Assembly (NCBI GenBank): GCA_963708425.1
Contig: OY970206.1
Coordinates: 2,728,001-2,792,000 of the forward strand
Direction of reading: 5' to 3'
Length of the DNA stretch: 64,000 nucleotides
DNA from: JACMNW01 sp963708425
GTDB taxonomy: Bacteria; Pseudomonadota; Alphaproteobacteria; Rhodobacterales; Rhodobacteraceae
Shown: piece after piece, positions 43,769 to 53,189 of the stretch
Numbering within the stretch: the first letter of the stretch is position 1
How the letters are laid out: every line of letters starts with the position of its first letter
Position numbers and translations under genes: made by a program
The notes under the pieces: model-generated
What the model was told of the DNA's origin: nothing
Seen by the model: only the letters and a program-made list of their open reading frames with translations
The model's database searches: none

Positions 43769-44361
43769 TCTCATCCCCGTCTGGAGGGACGTCACATGAC
43801 GGCCCTGTGTCGGGGACGATTAAAAGAACCGGAAATCCGATCACTACAACAACGTCAGGGGCGTAGCAGTGCGCAGGCGTAGAATGACAGGGAAACGGCG
43901 GAGCGGCTAAACAGACGAGGCGGAATTGTCCGATGGTTGAGTGCACGTTTCGGTTTGCCGTCGTTCGTCACTCTTGCAGCGGATGTCGGCAGCGAGCCTC
44001 TTCGAGACAGTCACATAATCCGGACCGCGACTGACTATCGTAGAGGCGCATCAACGCGACCGGCCCAAAGTGGACGGTCAGCATGAGTCGGGTGGTGCAT
44101 GGCCGCTCGTCTGAAGCTGCCGTTCAATCGCGTTGCAGCCTTTCGACCGCGACGGGCCGAAAGGCCAGGAAAGCGCGCGGACCGCGCTTAGTGATCCGGG
44201 TCAGCCGATATCGGGAAAAAGGCGCTCGGCAGGCAGACGTCTTACGAGCACTTCTCCAAGTTATGGACGTAAGGGCCAGATCGAATCATCATCGACCCGA
44301 TCCAGCAGATGGCGGCATTGAACACCTAGCCCGGCCCGGCCCGGTGGCGTAGGTTGACAGA
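43769..44361. other. Non-coding breakpoint region between trbB and the sugar operon
   Basis: About 590 bases with no convincing gene. TraG would be expected here in an intact element. A small open frame at 44083-44352 has no recognisable features and I do not annotate it. The region probably contains a rearrangement breakpoint. Confidence 0.45.
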
Positions 44362-45453
44362 ATGAATCGTGAGGCGACAGAATCTAGGGTGTCGGGCGGG
44401 CGGTCGGCGACGCTCAAGGACGTTGCCGAGGCTTCGGGCGTGACAACCACGACCGTCGCCCGTGTGCTGAAGGCAAGCGGCTACGTGGCGGAGGCAACGA
44501 GGGCGCGGGTGCTCGAAGCCGTCGCCGCAACCGGATACCGGCCGAACTCACTGGCGCGCAGTCTTCGACAAAGCCGCAGCCATGTAATCGGGCACCTTCT
44601 TAAGGCCACCGTCCCGAACCCCTTTTACGTGGAAGTCGCACGCGGGGCCGAAGAAGAGGCGCGGGCGCGTGGCTACACGATGCTGACTGCGAACGTTCAG
44701 CACGACGCCGAGACAGAGCGCCGTGCGGTCGAGACATTCCTGGGCTGGCGGGCGGACGGGCTTGTCTTTTCCACCCCGGCCGATGCGGCCAATGTGGAAT
44801 ATGCCCGGTCGCTGGGCGTGCCCGTGGCGCAGGTCGAGCGACCGCGCAGTCTTGTCGGGCACCGGCTGGTGGTGCGGAACTACCCCTCGGCGGTTGCGGC
44901 GATGCGCCATCTGGTCGATTTCGGGCACCGCCGCATCGCCTATGTCGGCGCGGAACTTCTGTCTGAGGACGGCCCGGCGGCGCTTTACGGCTATGTCGAA
45001 CGCGAGCGGTTCGAGGCTTGGCGCGACGTGATGCGGGATATAGGTGCGGCGACCGATGGGCTGGCCCGGTTCGGCGAGGCCTATACGATTGACCAGCCCA
45101 CGGCGCAGGGGCATGGCTATCGGGCGACGCAGGCGCTTCTGCGGGCACCGAACCGACCGACCGCGATCCTTGCCTCGAACGACATACTTGCCGCTGGGGC
45201 GCTCCAGGCGATTCACGAGGCCGGTCTGCGTTGCCCTGACGACATCTCGGTCGTGGGCTTCGACGACACGCTGGCCGGCTTCCTGACCCCGCTGCTGACC
45301 AGCGTCCGACTTCCTGCCCGCCGTCTGGGGGCGAGGGCCGTGCGCATGGTGATCGATGAAATCGAAGGCAAAGGCGCGCCCGATCAGCACCTTGCCCTTG
45401 ACGCCGAACTGGTTCTTCGCCGGTCCACCGCCGCTGTTCCGACCTTTCGCTGA
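44362..45453 (+). CDS. LacI family transcriptional regulator
   Basis: A 363-residue LacI repressor: HTH TLKDVAEASGVTTTTVARVLKASG (about residues 16-39) followed by YRPNSLARSLR in the hinge and a sensor domain with VVGFDDT near residue 293. It is the first gene before a binding-protein-dependent ABC/GH63 operon on the same strand and probably represses it, since an operator-like site overlaps the operon promoter. Confidence 0.93.
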   Translation: MNREATESRVSGGRSATLKDVAEASGVTTTTVARVLKASGYVAEATRARVLEAVAATGYRPNSLARSLRQSRSHVIGHLLKATVPNPFYVEVARGAEEEARARGYTMLTANVQHDAETERRAVETFLGWRADGLVFSTPADAANVEYARSLGVPVAQVERPRSLVGHRLVVRNYPSAVAAMRHLVDFGHRRIAYVGAELLSEDGPAALYGYVERERFEAWRDVMRDIGAATDGLARFGEAYTIDQPTAQGHGYRATQALLRAPNRPTAILASNDILAAGALQAIHEAGLRCPDDISVVGFDDTLAGFLTPLLTSVRLPARRLGARAVRMVIDEIEGKGAPDQHLALDAELVLRRSTAAVPTFR

Positions 45454-45479
45454 CCCCTGATGGCGGCCGTGTGGAATCG

Positions 45480-45509
45480 TTGACATATAGCGGATTTCGG
45501 CAATATGTT
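45480..45509 (+). promoter_or_regulatory. Promoter of the GH63 sugar operon
   Basis: TTGACA at 45480-45485 and TATGTT at 45504-45509 have an 18-base spacer. It precedes the binding-protein start at 45572. TTGACA recurs within the next bases (45514-45519 in TCGTTGACA). Confidence 0.55.
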
Positions 45510-45519
45510 ATCGTTGACA
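45506..45519. promoter_or_regulatory. Candidate LacI operator overlapping the -10 element
   Basis: TGTTATCGTTGACA is an imperfect palindrome with central CG that covers the -10 element. A repressor bound here would block the promoter. Assignment to the adjacent LacI gene is inference. Confidence 0.4.
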
Positions 45520-45571
45520 CATGCCGGAACGGCAGGTCTGCAACGACGGCACAGCCGTCATGGGAGGATTC

Positions 45572-46807
45572 ATGAGACACTTCGGAAACCCCGCTGCTGC
45601 GGGCATGCTTACCTGTTTTCTGGCGCTGGCCGCCGGCGCCGCATGGGCGCAAGACAAGGTCACCCTGCGCGTCTGGGACAGCTTTACCGAGAACTCGGAC
45701 GGCATGGATGCCATGATCGCTGCGTTCGAGACGGCAAACCCGACGATCGACGTCGAGCGCGACGTGCAGGCGACCGAGGACATGCGCGCCATCATCCAGA
45801 CGGCGTTGAACTCGGGCACGGGACCGGATGTGTTCCAGTACGACACCGGCCCGGGCTTTGCGGGCGTTCTGGCCAAGGCCGGGCTGATCAAGCCGCTGGA
45901 TGACCTTTACGCCGGACCGCTGGCCTCTGTCCTGCCTTGGACCAAAGAGCGGGTGACCTTCGACGGCAAGACCTACGGTGTCGGCAACCAGCTGGAATTC
46001 ATCGCGGTCTACTACAACAAGGATCTTTTCGCCGCGAACAACCTCGCCGTCCCGACAACCTATGCCGAGATGCAGGCCGCCTGCACGACGCTAAAGGATG
46101 CCGGCATTTCGCCAATTGCTTTCGGCAACGCCGCCGGTTGGCCGGCTTTCCACGTCTTCTCGGCCTATGCCAACAACATGGTGCCGCAAGACCAGCTGAT
46201 GGCGATGATCCGGGGCGAGGCGTCCTGGGACGACCCAGCCGTGACAGGTGCGATCCAAGCCGCCTTCGCCGACAACGAAGCGAACGGATGCTTCAACCCG
46301 TCGGTCAACGCGGTCGCCTATGATGATGCGAACGCGCTGTTTTCGGCCGGGCAGGCGGGCATGACGATCACCGGCGGCTGGATGATCAACGGCTTCAAGG
46401 ACAACCCGTTTGCCACCGGCTTCTTCTTCCTGCCCGCGCCGGACGGGATGGCGACGTTGCCACCCGCAGGACTTGGCGGGGGCTATTTCGTCAATGCGGC
46501 AACCACGCAAGGCCAGGCGGCAGACACCTTCCTTGCCTTCCTCTTCGATCCGGCCAATGCGGCACTTTGGGTAGAAGGAATGTCGGTGATCCCGTCTTAT
46601 TCGCTGGAAGGCGCAGGGGTAGAGATGTCGCCGCTTCTGGCCGAGGCCGCGGCGGCGCTGGGCGCCGGGGCGATGGGGGTCAACATCGACGTGCTGACGC
46701 CCGAGGCCTTCAACACCGTCATGCTTGATGGCTTCCAGGCCGTTCTGGGCGGCGACCGCACGGCGGCCGAACAGGCGTCAGCCCTTCAGGCTTCCGTGGC
46801 AAAATGA
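45572..46807 (+). CDS. Carbohydrate ABC transporter substrate-binding protein (COG1653 type)
   Basis: A 411-residue extracellular solute-binding protein. The signal peptide runs MRHFGNPAAAGMLTCFLALAAG to a cleavage near AWAQ; mature region has WDSFTENSDGMDAMIAAFE, ALNSGTGPDVFQYD, GVGNQLEFIAVYYNKDLF and AGMTITGGWMINGFK. Members bind oligosaccharides or glycosides. GGGAGGA precedes ATG 45572. It is the first transport gene of the operon. Confidence 0.94.
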   Translation: MRHFGNPAAAGMLTCFLALAAGAAWAQDKVTLRVWDSFTENSDGMDAMIAAFETANPTIDVERDVQATEDMRAIIQTALNSGTGPDVFQYDTGPGFAGVLAKAGLIKPLDDLYAGPLASVLPWTKERVTFDGKTYGVGNQLEFIAVYYNKDLFAANNLAVPTTYAEMQAACTTLKDAGISPIAFGNAAGWPAFHVFSAYANNMVPQDQLMAMIRGEASWDDPAVTGAIQAAFADNEANGCFNPSVNAVAYDDANALFSAGQAGMTITGGWMINGFKDNPFATGFFFLPAPDGMATLPPAGLGGGYFVNAATTQGQAADTFLAFLFDPANAALWVEGMSVIPSYSLEGAGVEMSPLLAEAAAALGAGAMGVNIDVLTPEAFNTVMLDGFQAVLGGDRTAAEQASALQASVAK

Positions 46808-47697
46808 CCGCAACCCCCCGCCGCCGTTCCAGAACGGCGGCGCGCCAGATGGCAGGGCTCTGGTTTGTCCTGCCCGCGCTGGTCATCTACCTGATGTTCT
46901 TCGGCCTGCCGTTCCTGGCCACTGTCGGGCTTTCCTTCACCGACTGGAACGGCCTTGGCTGGCCCGACTTCACCGGGTTGGCCAACTATGTCCGGCTCGC
47001 GGTTGACGGGGCGATGTGGTCGGCGCTCACCAACAACCTGATCTGGGTCGTCTTCGGCACCGCGGTGCCGGTGATCGTGGGTCTGGTCCTTGCCGTCATG
47101 CTTTGGTCCGACGCGCGCGGGTCGGTCGCCTATCGGACGATCTTCTTTTTGCCCGTGATCCTGTCGCCCGTCGTGATCGGGGTGATCTGGGGCTGGATCT
47201 ACAACCCGCTCTTCGGCCTTCTGAACACCGGCCTGCGCGAGATTGGCCTGGGTAGCTTGGCGATAGGCTGGCTGGGTGAATCCGAAACGGCGCTTTACGC
47301 CGTTCTCTTGACTGCGATCTGGTCCTACTTCGGCTTTTGCATCGTCGTCCTTTTCGCGGGATTACAGAAGGTGAACCCGGAACTGGTCGAAGCCGCGCGC
47401 ATCGACGGAGCCTCGGCGCCGCAGCGGTTCCGGCACGTTATCGTGCCGCAGATCGCCCCCGTGCTGACGATGGTGATCGTCTACACCGTGATCGGCGGCT
47501 TCAACGCCTTCGACATGGTCTGGGTGATGACCCAAGGCGGGCCGAACAACGCCTCCGAGGTCATCGCAACCTACACCTACGAGATTGCCTTCCGCGGCAA
47601 TGAATACGGCTACGGTGCCACGCTTTCGATGGTCATGTCCGTGGTCGCACTTCTGGCGGCCTGGGCGACCATGGCCATGCGGCGGAGGGCTGCGTGA
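46804..47697 (+). CDS. Carbohydrate ABC permease 1 (UgpA/MalF type)
   Basis: A 297-residue permease with six hydrophobic segments and the EAA loop EAARIDGASAPQRFRHVIVPQIAP (quoted by EAARIDGASAPQRF, about residues 199-212). Its start overlaps the binding-protein stop by 4 bases, and its stop overlaps permease 2. Confidence 0.95.
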   Translation: MTATPRRRSRTAARQMAGLWFVLPALVIYLMFFGLPFLATVGLSFTDWNGLGWPDFTGLANYVRLAVDGAMWSALTNNLIWVVFGTAVPVIVGLVLAVMLWSDARGSVAYRTIFFLPVILSPVVIGVIWGWIYNPLFGLLNTGLREIGLGSLAIGWLGESETALYAVLLTAIWSYFGFCIVVLFAGLQKVNPELVEAARIDGASAPQRFRHVIVPQIAPVLTMVIVYTVIGGFNAFDMVWVMTQGGPNNASEVIATYTYEIAFRGNEYGYGATLSMVMSVVALLAAWATMAMRRRAA

Positions 47698-48545
47698 TGG
47701 CCAAAGACCGCTCGCGTCACCGCCAGCGCCGGGCCTGGGCAACCGCAGGCCGCCACGGCCTTCTGATCCTGTTCGCCATCATCTCGCTCTACCCGATCCT
47801 TGTGACCTGGTTCACCGCGCTGCGCCCCGCCAAGCAATCGCAGCAAGACCCCTTCGGCCTGCCCTGGCCGCCGATCTGGGAGAATGTGGCCAACGCCTGG
47901 GTCAAGGGCCGCTTCGGCGACTACCTGATGAACTCGGTCATCATTGCCGTGCCCACGGTGATCGGTGTTGTCGTGCTGTCGGCTCTGGCCGGCTACGGTA
48001 TCGCCCGCTTCCGCTTTCCGGGCCGGGCACTTGCCTTCGGAGCGATCCTTCTGGGTCTTACGATCCCGTTCCAGTCGGTGATGATCCCGCTGTATTACCA
48101 GCTTTTGCAAATGGGGCTTCTGGGGTCCTATTGGGCCGTGATTTTGCCCGGCATTGCCTTCGGCCTGCCGTTCGGCGTCTTCCTGATGGCCGCTTTCTTC
48201 GAGGACCTGCCGAAAGAATTGCACGAGGCCGCCCGTGTTGACGGCTGCTCAGAGCTTCGCATCTTCTGGTCGGTCATGCTGCCCTTGGCCAAGCCTGCTG
48301 TCAGCACGCTGATCGTCTTTCAGTTCATGCGGACGTGGAACGAGTTCCTGATGCCTCTGTTGTACCTGCAGGACGAGGCCAAGCGCCCGATCCCTTTGGG
48401 GCTTATGTTCTTCCAGGGCACCTACACCAAGGATATCGGGCTGATCGCCGCCGGGGTCACGCTCGCCACGGTGCCCGTCATCATCGTCTACCTTCTCTTC
48501 CAACGCCAGTTCGTGCGCGGCCTGACCGCCGGTGCCGTCAAGTGA
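47697..48545 (+). CDS. Carbohydrate ABC permease 2 (UgpE/MalG type)
   Basis: A 282-residue permease with the EAA loop HEAARVDGCSELRIFWSVMLPLA (key residues EAARVDG, about 176-182). The ATG at 47697 overlaps the previous TGA. Together with permease 1 it forms the membrane channel of the transporter. Confidence 0.95.
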   Translation: MAKDRSRHRQRRAWATAGRHGLLILFAIISLYPILVTWFTALRPAKQSQQDPFGLPWPPIWENVANAWVKGRFGDYLMNSVIIAVPTVIGVVVLSALAGYGIARFRFPGRALAFGAILLGLTIPFQSVMIPLYYQLLQMGLLGSYWAVILPGIAFGLPFGVFLMAAFFEDLPKELHEAARVDGCSELRIFWSVMLPLAKPAVSTLIVFQFMRTWNEFLMPLLYLQDEAKRPIPLGLMFFQGTYTKDIGLIAAGVTLATVPVIIVYLLFQRQFVRGLTAGAVK

Positions 48546-48558
48546 GAGCTTTCCCGAC

Positions 48559-49653
48559 ATGACCCTAAGCCAACGCTCCCAGCGCCCCGAAGCCACCGGC
48601 CCAGGCGACAACATGCCCTGGCACATGACGGTCGAAGCTCCCGGCCGCATCGGCCGCGAGCCGCATGAACCGCAGGTGCTTGGCCCGCGCGAGGTGCGGA
48701 TTGCGACCCTGTATTCCGGCATCTCCGCCGGGACCGAGATGACCGCCTTCACCGGCTCCAACCCGTTTCTGAACCTGTCGTGGGACCCGAAGCTGCGCCT
48801 TTTCGTGCCCGGCGCGACGTCCTGGACCTACCCGATGCCCGCAATGGGATATGAGGAAGTGGGTCGGGTGGTCGAGGTCGGGCCAGAGGTGACGAAGCTG
48901 CGCGAAGGCCAGATCGTCTGGGGCACCTGGCGGCACCGGACCGAGCATGTGGCGGAGGAGGACTGGGCCGCCCTGCGCATCCTGCCCGAAGGGGTGGACC
49001 CGAGGCTTGGCATCTTCAGCCAGATCGGGTCCATCGCGCTGAACGCGATCCTTGATGCGGACATCCATCTTGGCGAGACGGTCGCCGTGTTCGGCCAAGG
49101 CGTACCCGGTCTGATGGTAACGGAACTCGCGGCGCTGTCTGGCGCGACGGTTATCGCGGTCGACCGGCTGCCCGACCGGCTGGACCGCGCCAAGGCGCAT
49201 GGCGCGAAACATGTGATCGACGGCAGCCGAGAGGATGCGGCCCTGCGCATCAAGGAGTTGACCGGCGGGCGCGGCGCAGACGTCTCGATCGAGATCACCG
49301 GCAAGTCGCAGGCCCTGCACGAGGCGATCCGCGCCACGGCCTATAACAGCCGCGTCGTTGCCTGCGGCTTCTTCCAGGGCGACGCGGTCGGCCTGCGGCT
49401 GGGCGAGGAGTTCCACCACAACCGCGTCGAGGTTCGCTGTTCGCAGATTTCCGGCGTGGCGCGGGGGCTGGACCATCGCTGGAACCGGGCGCGGCTGGAT
49501 GCGACGGTGATGTCGCTGATCGCGGAGGGCCGGGTCGATTGGGGCCGCCTCATCTCGCACACGCTCCCGGTAAGCGAGGCGCAGGCCGCCTTCGAGATGC
49601 TGCAGAACCGGCCGGGCGAATGCCTTCAGGTCGTGCTGGATTTCTCGGCATGA
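48559..49653 (+). CDS. Medium-chain dehydrogenase (threonine dehydrogenase-like)
   Basis: A 364-residue MDR-family oxidoreductase. The nucleotide-binding segment TVAVFGQGVPGLMVTELAA (about residues 174-192) has the glycine-rich turn. The first Zn-ligand region reads YSGISAGTEM, without the usual Cys (CGSD type), so the catalytic zinc site is not canonical. ATG 48559 gives a suitable start; ATG 48613 is in frame. It lies between the permeases and an isomerase, and probably oxidises a sugar or its derivative. Confidence 0.85.
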   Translation: MTLSQRSQRPEATGPGDNMPWHMTVEAPGRIGREPHEPQVLGPREVRIATLYSGISAGTEMTAFTGSNPFLNLSWDPKLRLFVPGATSWTYPMPAMGYEEVGRVVEVGPEVTKLREGQIVWGTWRHRTEHVAEEDWAALRILPEGVDPRLGIFSQIGSIALNAILDADIHLGETVAVFGQGVPGLMVTELAALSGATVIAVDRLPDRLDRAKAHGAKHVIDGSREDAALRIKELTGGRGADVSIEITGKSQALHEAIRATAYNSRVVACGFFQGDAVGLRLGEEFHHNRVEVRCSQISGVARGLDHRWNRARLDATVMSLIAEGRVDWGRLISHTLPVSEAQAAFEMLQNRPGECLQVVLDFSA

Positions 49654-50432
49654 AGATCGCGGTTCAGGAAAACCTTGTCCCCGGCAAAGATGCGGCAGAC
49701 CGCTGGGCACGGGCGCACGACTGGGGCTTTGACGGGCTGGAACTGCGCGGCGCGGGTGGGATCAAGGCGCGCCTGCCGGAACTGCGCGCGGGCCGGGCGG
49801 CGGGCATGGTGCCTTCGTCGATCTGCCCGGATGCAGGGCCATTCATCGGCGCCTTTGACCCCGCCGACCGCCAAACCGCCATGACCGCGCTGCGCGATCT
49901 GCTGGAGGTCGCGGCCGAGATCGGCGCGGCCGGTGTTATCACCCCAGCGGCCTATGGCATCCACTCGAACCGCCTGCCCCCCTTCACCCCGCCCCGCCCG
50001 CCCGAGGAGGACCGCGCCGTCCTGACCGAAGCGCTGTCGGTGCTGGGCGCGCATGCGGAAAAGCTGGGCGTCGAACTGTGGCTTGAACCGCTGAACCGCT
50101 ACGAGGACCACATGGTCAACACGCTGGCGCAGGGGGCCGAGCTATGCCGCGCCTGCGGCAGCCGGGCGGTGAAGCTGATGGCCGACCTCTTCCATATGAA
50201 CATCGAGGAGGCGGACATCGCCGCCAGCCTCCGCGCCGCAGGTCCGCTGGTCGCGCACCTGCATTTCGCAGATTCGTCGCGCCTGGAACCCGGCACCGGC
50301 CACACCGACTTTGCCGCGGCCGTGGCGGCCCTGCCCGACTTTACCGGCTGGGCAGCCATCGAATGCCGTCTGTCCGGCCCCCCCGACATCGCCCTTCCGG
50401 CCGCCCTTGCCTTTCTGCGAAGGATTTCCTGA
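49650..50432 (+). CDS. Sugar phosphate isomerase/epimerase (TIM barrel)
   Basis: A 260-residue xylose-isomerase-like protein. Metal ligands expected in this family: Glu in ELWLEPLNRYEDHMVNT (about residue 143), Asp in KLMADLFHMNIEE (about 177), His in LHFADSSRLEPG (about 201) and Glu in AAIECRLSGP (about 233). Start overlaps the dehydrogenase stop and the stop overlaps the ATPase start (TGATG at 50430-50434), showing a tightly coupled operon. Confidence 0.88.
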   Translation: MKIAVQENLVPGKDAADRWARAHDWGFDGLELRGAGGIKARLPELRAGRAAGMVPSSICPDAGPFIGAFDPADRQTAMTALRDLLEVAAEIGAAGVITPAAYGIHSNRLPPFTPPRPPEEDRAVLTEALSVLGAHAEKLGVELWLEPLNRYEDHMVNTLAQGAELCRACGSRAVKLMADLFHMNIEEADIAASLRAAGPLVAHLHFADSSRLEPGTGHTDFAAAVAALPDFTGWAAIECRLSGPPDIALPAALAFLRRIS

Positions 50433-51508
50433 TGGCCAACCTCGTCCTCGAAGACGTGAAGAAATCCTTTGGCGCGATCGACATCATCAAGGGCGTCGAC
50501 CTTGACATCGCTTCGCGCGAGTTCGTGGTGATGGTCGGCCCCTCGGGCTGCGGCAAGTCCACCCTTCTGCGCATGATTGCCGGGCTGGAGGAAACCACCT
50601 CCGGCACGATCCGCATCGACGGCGAGGACGTGACCGACGTCGAACCTGCCGAACGCGGCATCGCGATGGTGTTTCAGTCCTATGCGCTTTACCCGCACAT
50701 GACAGTTGCCGAGAATATGGCGTTTGGCCTGCGCGTGACCGGCGTGCCCAAGGCCGAGATCGAGCGGCGCCTGGCCGAAGCGGCACAGATCCTGCAACTA
50801 GGCAGCTACCTCGACCGCCGCCCGGCCCAGCTTTCCGGCGGCCAACGCCAGCGCGTCGCCATCGGCCGCGCCATCGTGCGCGACCCCAAGGTGTTCCTGT
50901 TCGACGAACCCTTGTCGAACCTCGACGCCGAACTTCGCGTGCACATGCGGCTGGAACTTGCGCGCCTGCACAAGCGGCTTGGCGCGACGATGATCTACGT
51001 CACCCATGATCAGGTGGAGGCGATGACGCTGGCCGACAAGATCGTGGTGCTGAAAGCGGGAAAGGTCATGCAGGCGGGCGCGCCGCTGGACGTGTTCGAC
51101 GACCCCGCAAACCTGTTCGTCGCGGGCTTCATCGGCTCGCCCAGGATGAACGTCCTGCCCGCTGTCGTCGCCCCGGGCGACGGGCGCACCGTGCTGATCG
51201 AGGGCGATGCCGCCATGGCGGTGGCGCTGCCGCACCTGCGGCAGGCCCTGCAGCCTAGCCGGAACGTCAGCCTGGGTCTGCGGCCGCAGCATCTTCGCGT
51301 AGCAGGCGACGGCGTCTTGAAGCTCTTGCCCGACGTGGTCGAGCAACTGGGCGATGTGGGCTATCTGCATGGCGTGACGCCGGGCGGCGCGGCGCTGGTC
51401 GCGCAGGTGGCCGAGCGCCTGAACGCCTCCCCATCCCACGAAATGCGGCTGGCCTTTGACCCCGCTTGCGCCTTTCTTTTCGACAGCAACGAGCAGCGGT
51501 TGCGCTGA
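50432..51508 (+). CDS. Carbohydrate ABC transporter ATP-binding protein (UgpC/MalK type)
   Basis: A 358-residue ATPase: Walker A GPSGCGKST (about residue 36), signature LSGGQRQRVAIGRAI, Walker B VFLFDEPLSNLDAELR, H-loop YVTHDQVEAM, and a C-terminal TOBE/MalK regulatory region. It completes the transporter of the upstream binding protein and permeases. Confidence 0.96.
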   Translation: MANLVLEDVKKSFGAIDIIKGVDLDIASREFVVMVGPSGCGKSTLLRMIAGLEETTSGTIRIDGEDVTDVEPAERGIAMVFQSYALYPHMTVAENMAFGLRVTGVPKAEIERRLAEAAQILQLGSYLDRRPAQLSGGQRQRVAIGRAIVRDPKVFLFDEPLSNLDAELRVHMRLELARLHKRLGATMIYVTHDQVEAMTLADKIVVLKAGKVMQAGAPLDVFDDPANLFVAGFIGSPRMNVLPAVVAPGDGRTVLIEGDAAMAVALPHLRQALQPSRNVSLGLRPQHLRVAGDGVLKLLPDVVEQLGDVGYLHGVTPGGAALVAQVAERLNASPSHEMRLAFDPACAFLFDSNEQRLR

Positions 51509-51558
51509 ACCCGCCGCCGCGCCACCGCTTCGATCCCGCCAGCCAAGGACATCTCCAC

Positions 51559-52818
51559 ATGACAGATCTTTTCCGTGCTGCCGTCGACATCCTTCGGGAA
51601 AACGACCGTGGCACCTATACGATCCCGACAAAGGGGCTTTATCCCTTCCAGTGGAACTGGGATTCCTGTCTGACCGCGCTTGGCCAAAGTCATTTCGACG
51701 AAAGCCGCGCCTGGACCGAGATCGAGACGCTGTTCGCCCATCAGTGGCCTGATGGAATGGTCCCCCATATCGTCTTTCACGCGCCCGACGACGGATACTT
51801 TCCCGGTCCCGACGTCTGGGCGACGGGCAGGCCCGTTCCCACCTCGGGCATCACGCAGCCAGCAGTTGCCGGCTTTGCCATCCGCCGCCTGTTCGATCGT
51901 TCAACCGACCGCGTGCTCGCGCAGACGCGCGCGCGGGCCCTTTTGCCCAAGGTCGCGGCCTGGCACCGCTGGTTCTATGAAACCCGCGACCCGGCGGGCG
52001 AGGGGCTTGTCGCCATCATCCATCCTTGGGAATCGGGCCGCGACAACTCGATCGACTGGGATGACGCCTTCGCACGTGTGCCGACGGACGGGATTGCCCC
52101 CTACACCCGGCGCGACACGCAGCATGCCGCCCCCGAGCATCGACCGACGAAAGAGCACTACGATCGCTACCTTTGGCTCGTCGAGCATTTCCGGGCGCTT
52201 CACTGGGACAACGCAAGGCTTCACGACGCGTCCCCGTTCCGGATCGTGGATCCCGGTTTCAACGCGATTCTCATTCGGTCGGCCGCCGACCTTGCCGATC
52301 TTGCCGAGGCCCTGGGCGAGGATGGTCTTGCCGCGGAAAACCTGGCCCTTGCCGCCCGCGGGGCAGCGGCGATGGAGAGCCTTTGGTCGGAAGACCATGG
52401 GCAGTATCTGTGCCGCGACAGGGTGACGGGCACGCTGGTCGAAAGCCGGTCGGTCGGCGGTCTGCTTGCAGCCTTTGCGCCGATCCCGGCCAACCGCGCG
52501 GCGCGCATCGCCGACACGATCGAAAGCCACGGAACCCGCTTTCGCGTTGCGTCACACGCGCCCGACGATCCCCGCTTTCAGGACAAGCGATACTGGCGTG
52601 GGCCCGTCTGGCTTGTGGTCAATTACATGATCGGCGATGGGCTTGCACAGGCGGGGCTGGACGGACCTGCCAGGGCAATCACGCAGGCTTCACTCGATCT
52701 TATCCGGAAGTCAGGGTTTGCGGAATACTACGATCCCCACTCCGGCGAGCCGCTAGGCGGCGGGCGCTTTACCTGGACGGCGGCCATGGTGCTGGAGTTC
52801 TTGGCCCTTGCGGACTGA
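51559..52818 (+). CDS. GH63-type (MGH1) glycoside hydrolase
   Basis: A 419-residue alpha/alpha-barrel hydrolase without signal peptide, so it acts in the cytoplasm on imported substrate. It reads like the glucosylglycerate/mannosylglycerate hydrolase branch of GH63: YPFQWNWDSCLTALGQ, IHPWESGRDNSIDWDDAF (likely general acid Asp), and the C-terminal FAEYYDPHSGEPLGGGRFTWTAA with Glu residues for the base role. Substrate is inferred from family resemblance only; other alpha-glycosides are possible. It closes the sugar operon. The frame is open upstream, but ATG 51559 starts at the family-like N-terminus. Confidence 0.85.
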   Translation: MTDLFRAAVDILRENDRGTYTIPTKGLYPFQWNWDSCLTALGQSHFDESRAWTEIETLFAHQWPDGMVPHIVFHAPDDGYFPGPDVWATGRPVPTSGITQPAVAGFAIRRLFDRSTDRVLAQTRARALLPKVAAWHRWFYETRDPAGEGLVAIIHPWESGRDNSIDWDDAFARVPTDGIAPYTRRDTQHAAPEHRPTKEHYDRYLWLVEHFRALHWDNARLHDASPFRIVDPGFNAILIRSAADLADLAEALGEDGLAAENLALAARGAAAMESLWSEDHGQYLCRDRVTGTLVESRSVGGLLAAFAPIPANRAARIADTIESHGTRFRVASHAPDDPRFQDKRYWRGPVWLVVNYMIGDGLAQAGLDGPARAITQASLDLIRKSGFAEYYDPHSGEPLGGGRFTWTAAMVLEFLALAD

Positions 52819-53189
52819 TGCCAATCACCTTCTGGCGAAAGGCGGGAATGGGGTCGTTCGGCGCTTTAGTCCTTGCGCCAGTCGGCCAGCGTTGCACGGG
52901 CGTGTCAAAAGGACCGGAACAATCTCAACCAAGCGCTGGTGCAAGAATGTGAACAACCATAACACAGTCGGAATCCGCATTGCCTGCGGATAGCATTCAA
53001 TGGGAGCAATCCCACTGCGGAAATCTGGAACCCCGACAGCCCATTAGCTGCCCAAAACCGCCATTCTTTTTCATCGCAGCGAAAGTCCGCTATCTGCCCG
53101 ACGCACCCTTGATGATCAAAGATGTGGTATGCATTCCCTGCCGGACTAGCCGGAGGCTGGGTGGGATTGGTGGACAGGAGGAAAAACCG
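52819..53189. other. Intergenic region before the integrase remnant
   Basis: About 370 bases with no gene I can support. It ends with AGGAGGA at 53177-53183, the ribosome-binding site of the integrase pseudogene. Confidence 0.4.

Noticed and set aside
44083..44352. Small protein gene before the LacI regulator
   Set aside because: Arg-rich, no domain, no clear ribosome-binding site; looks like degraded sequence.
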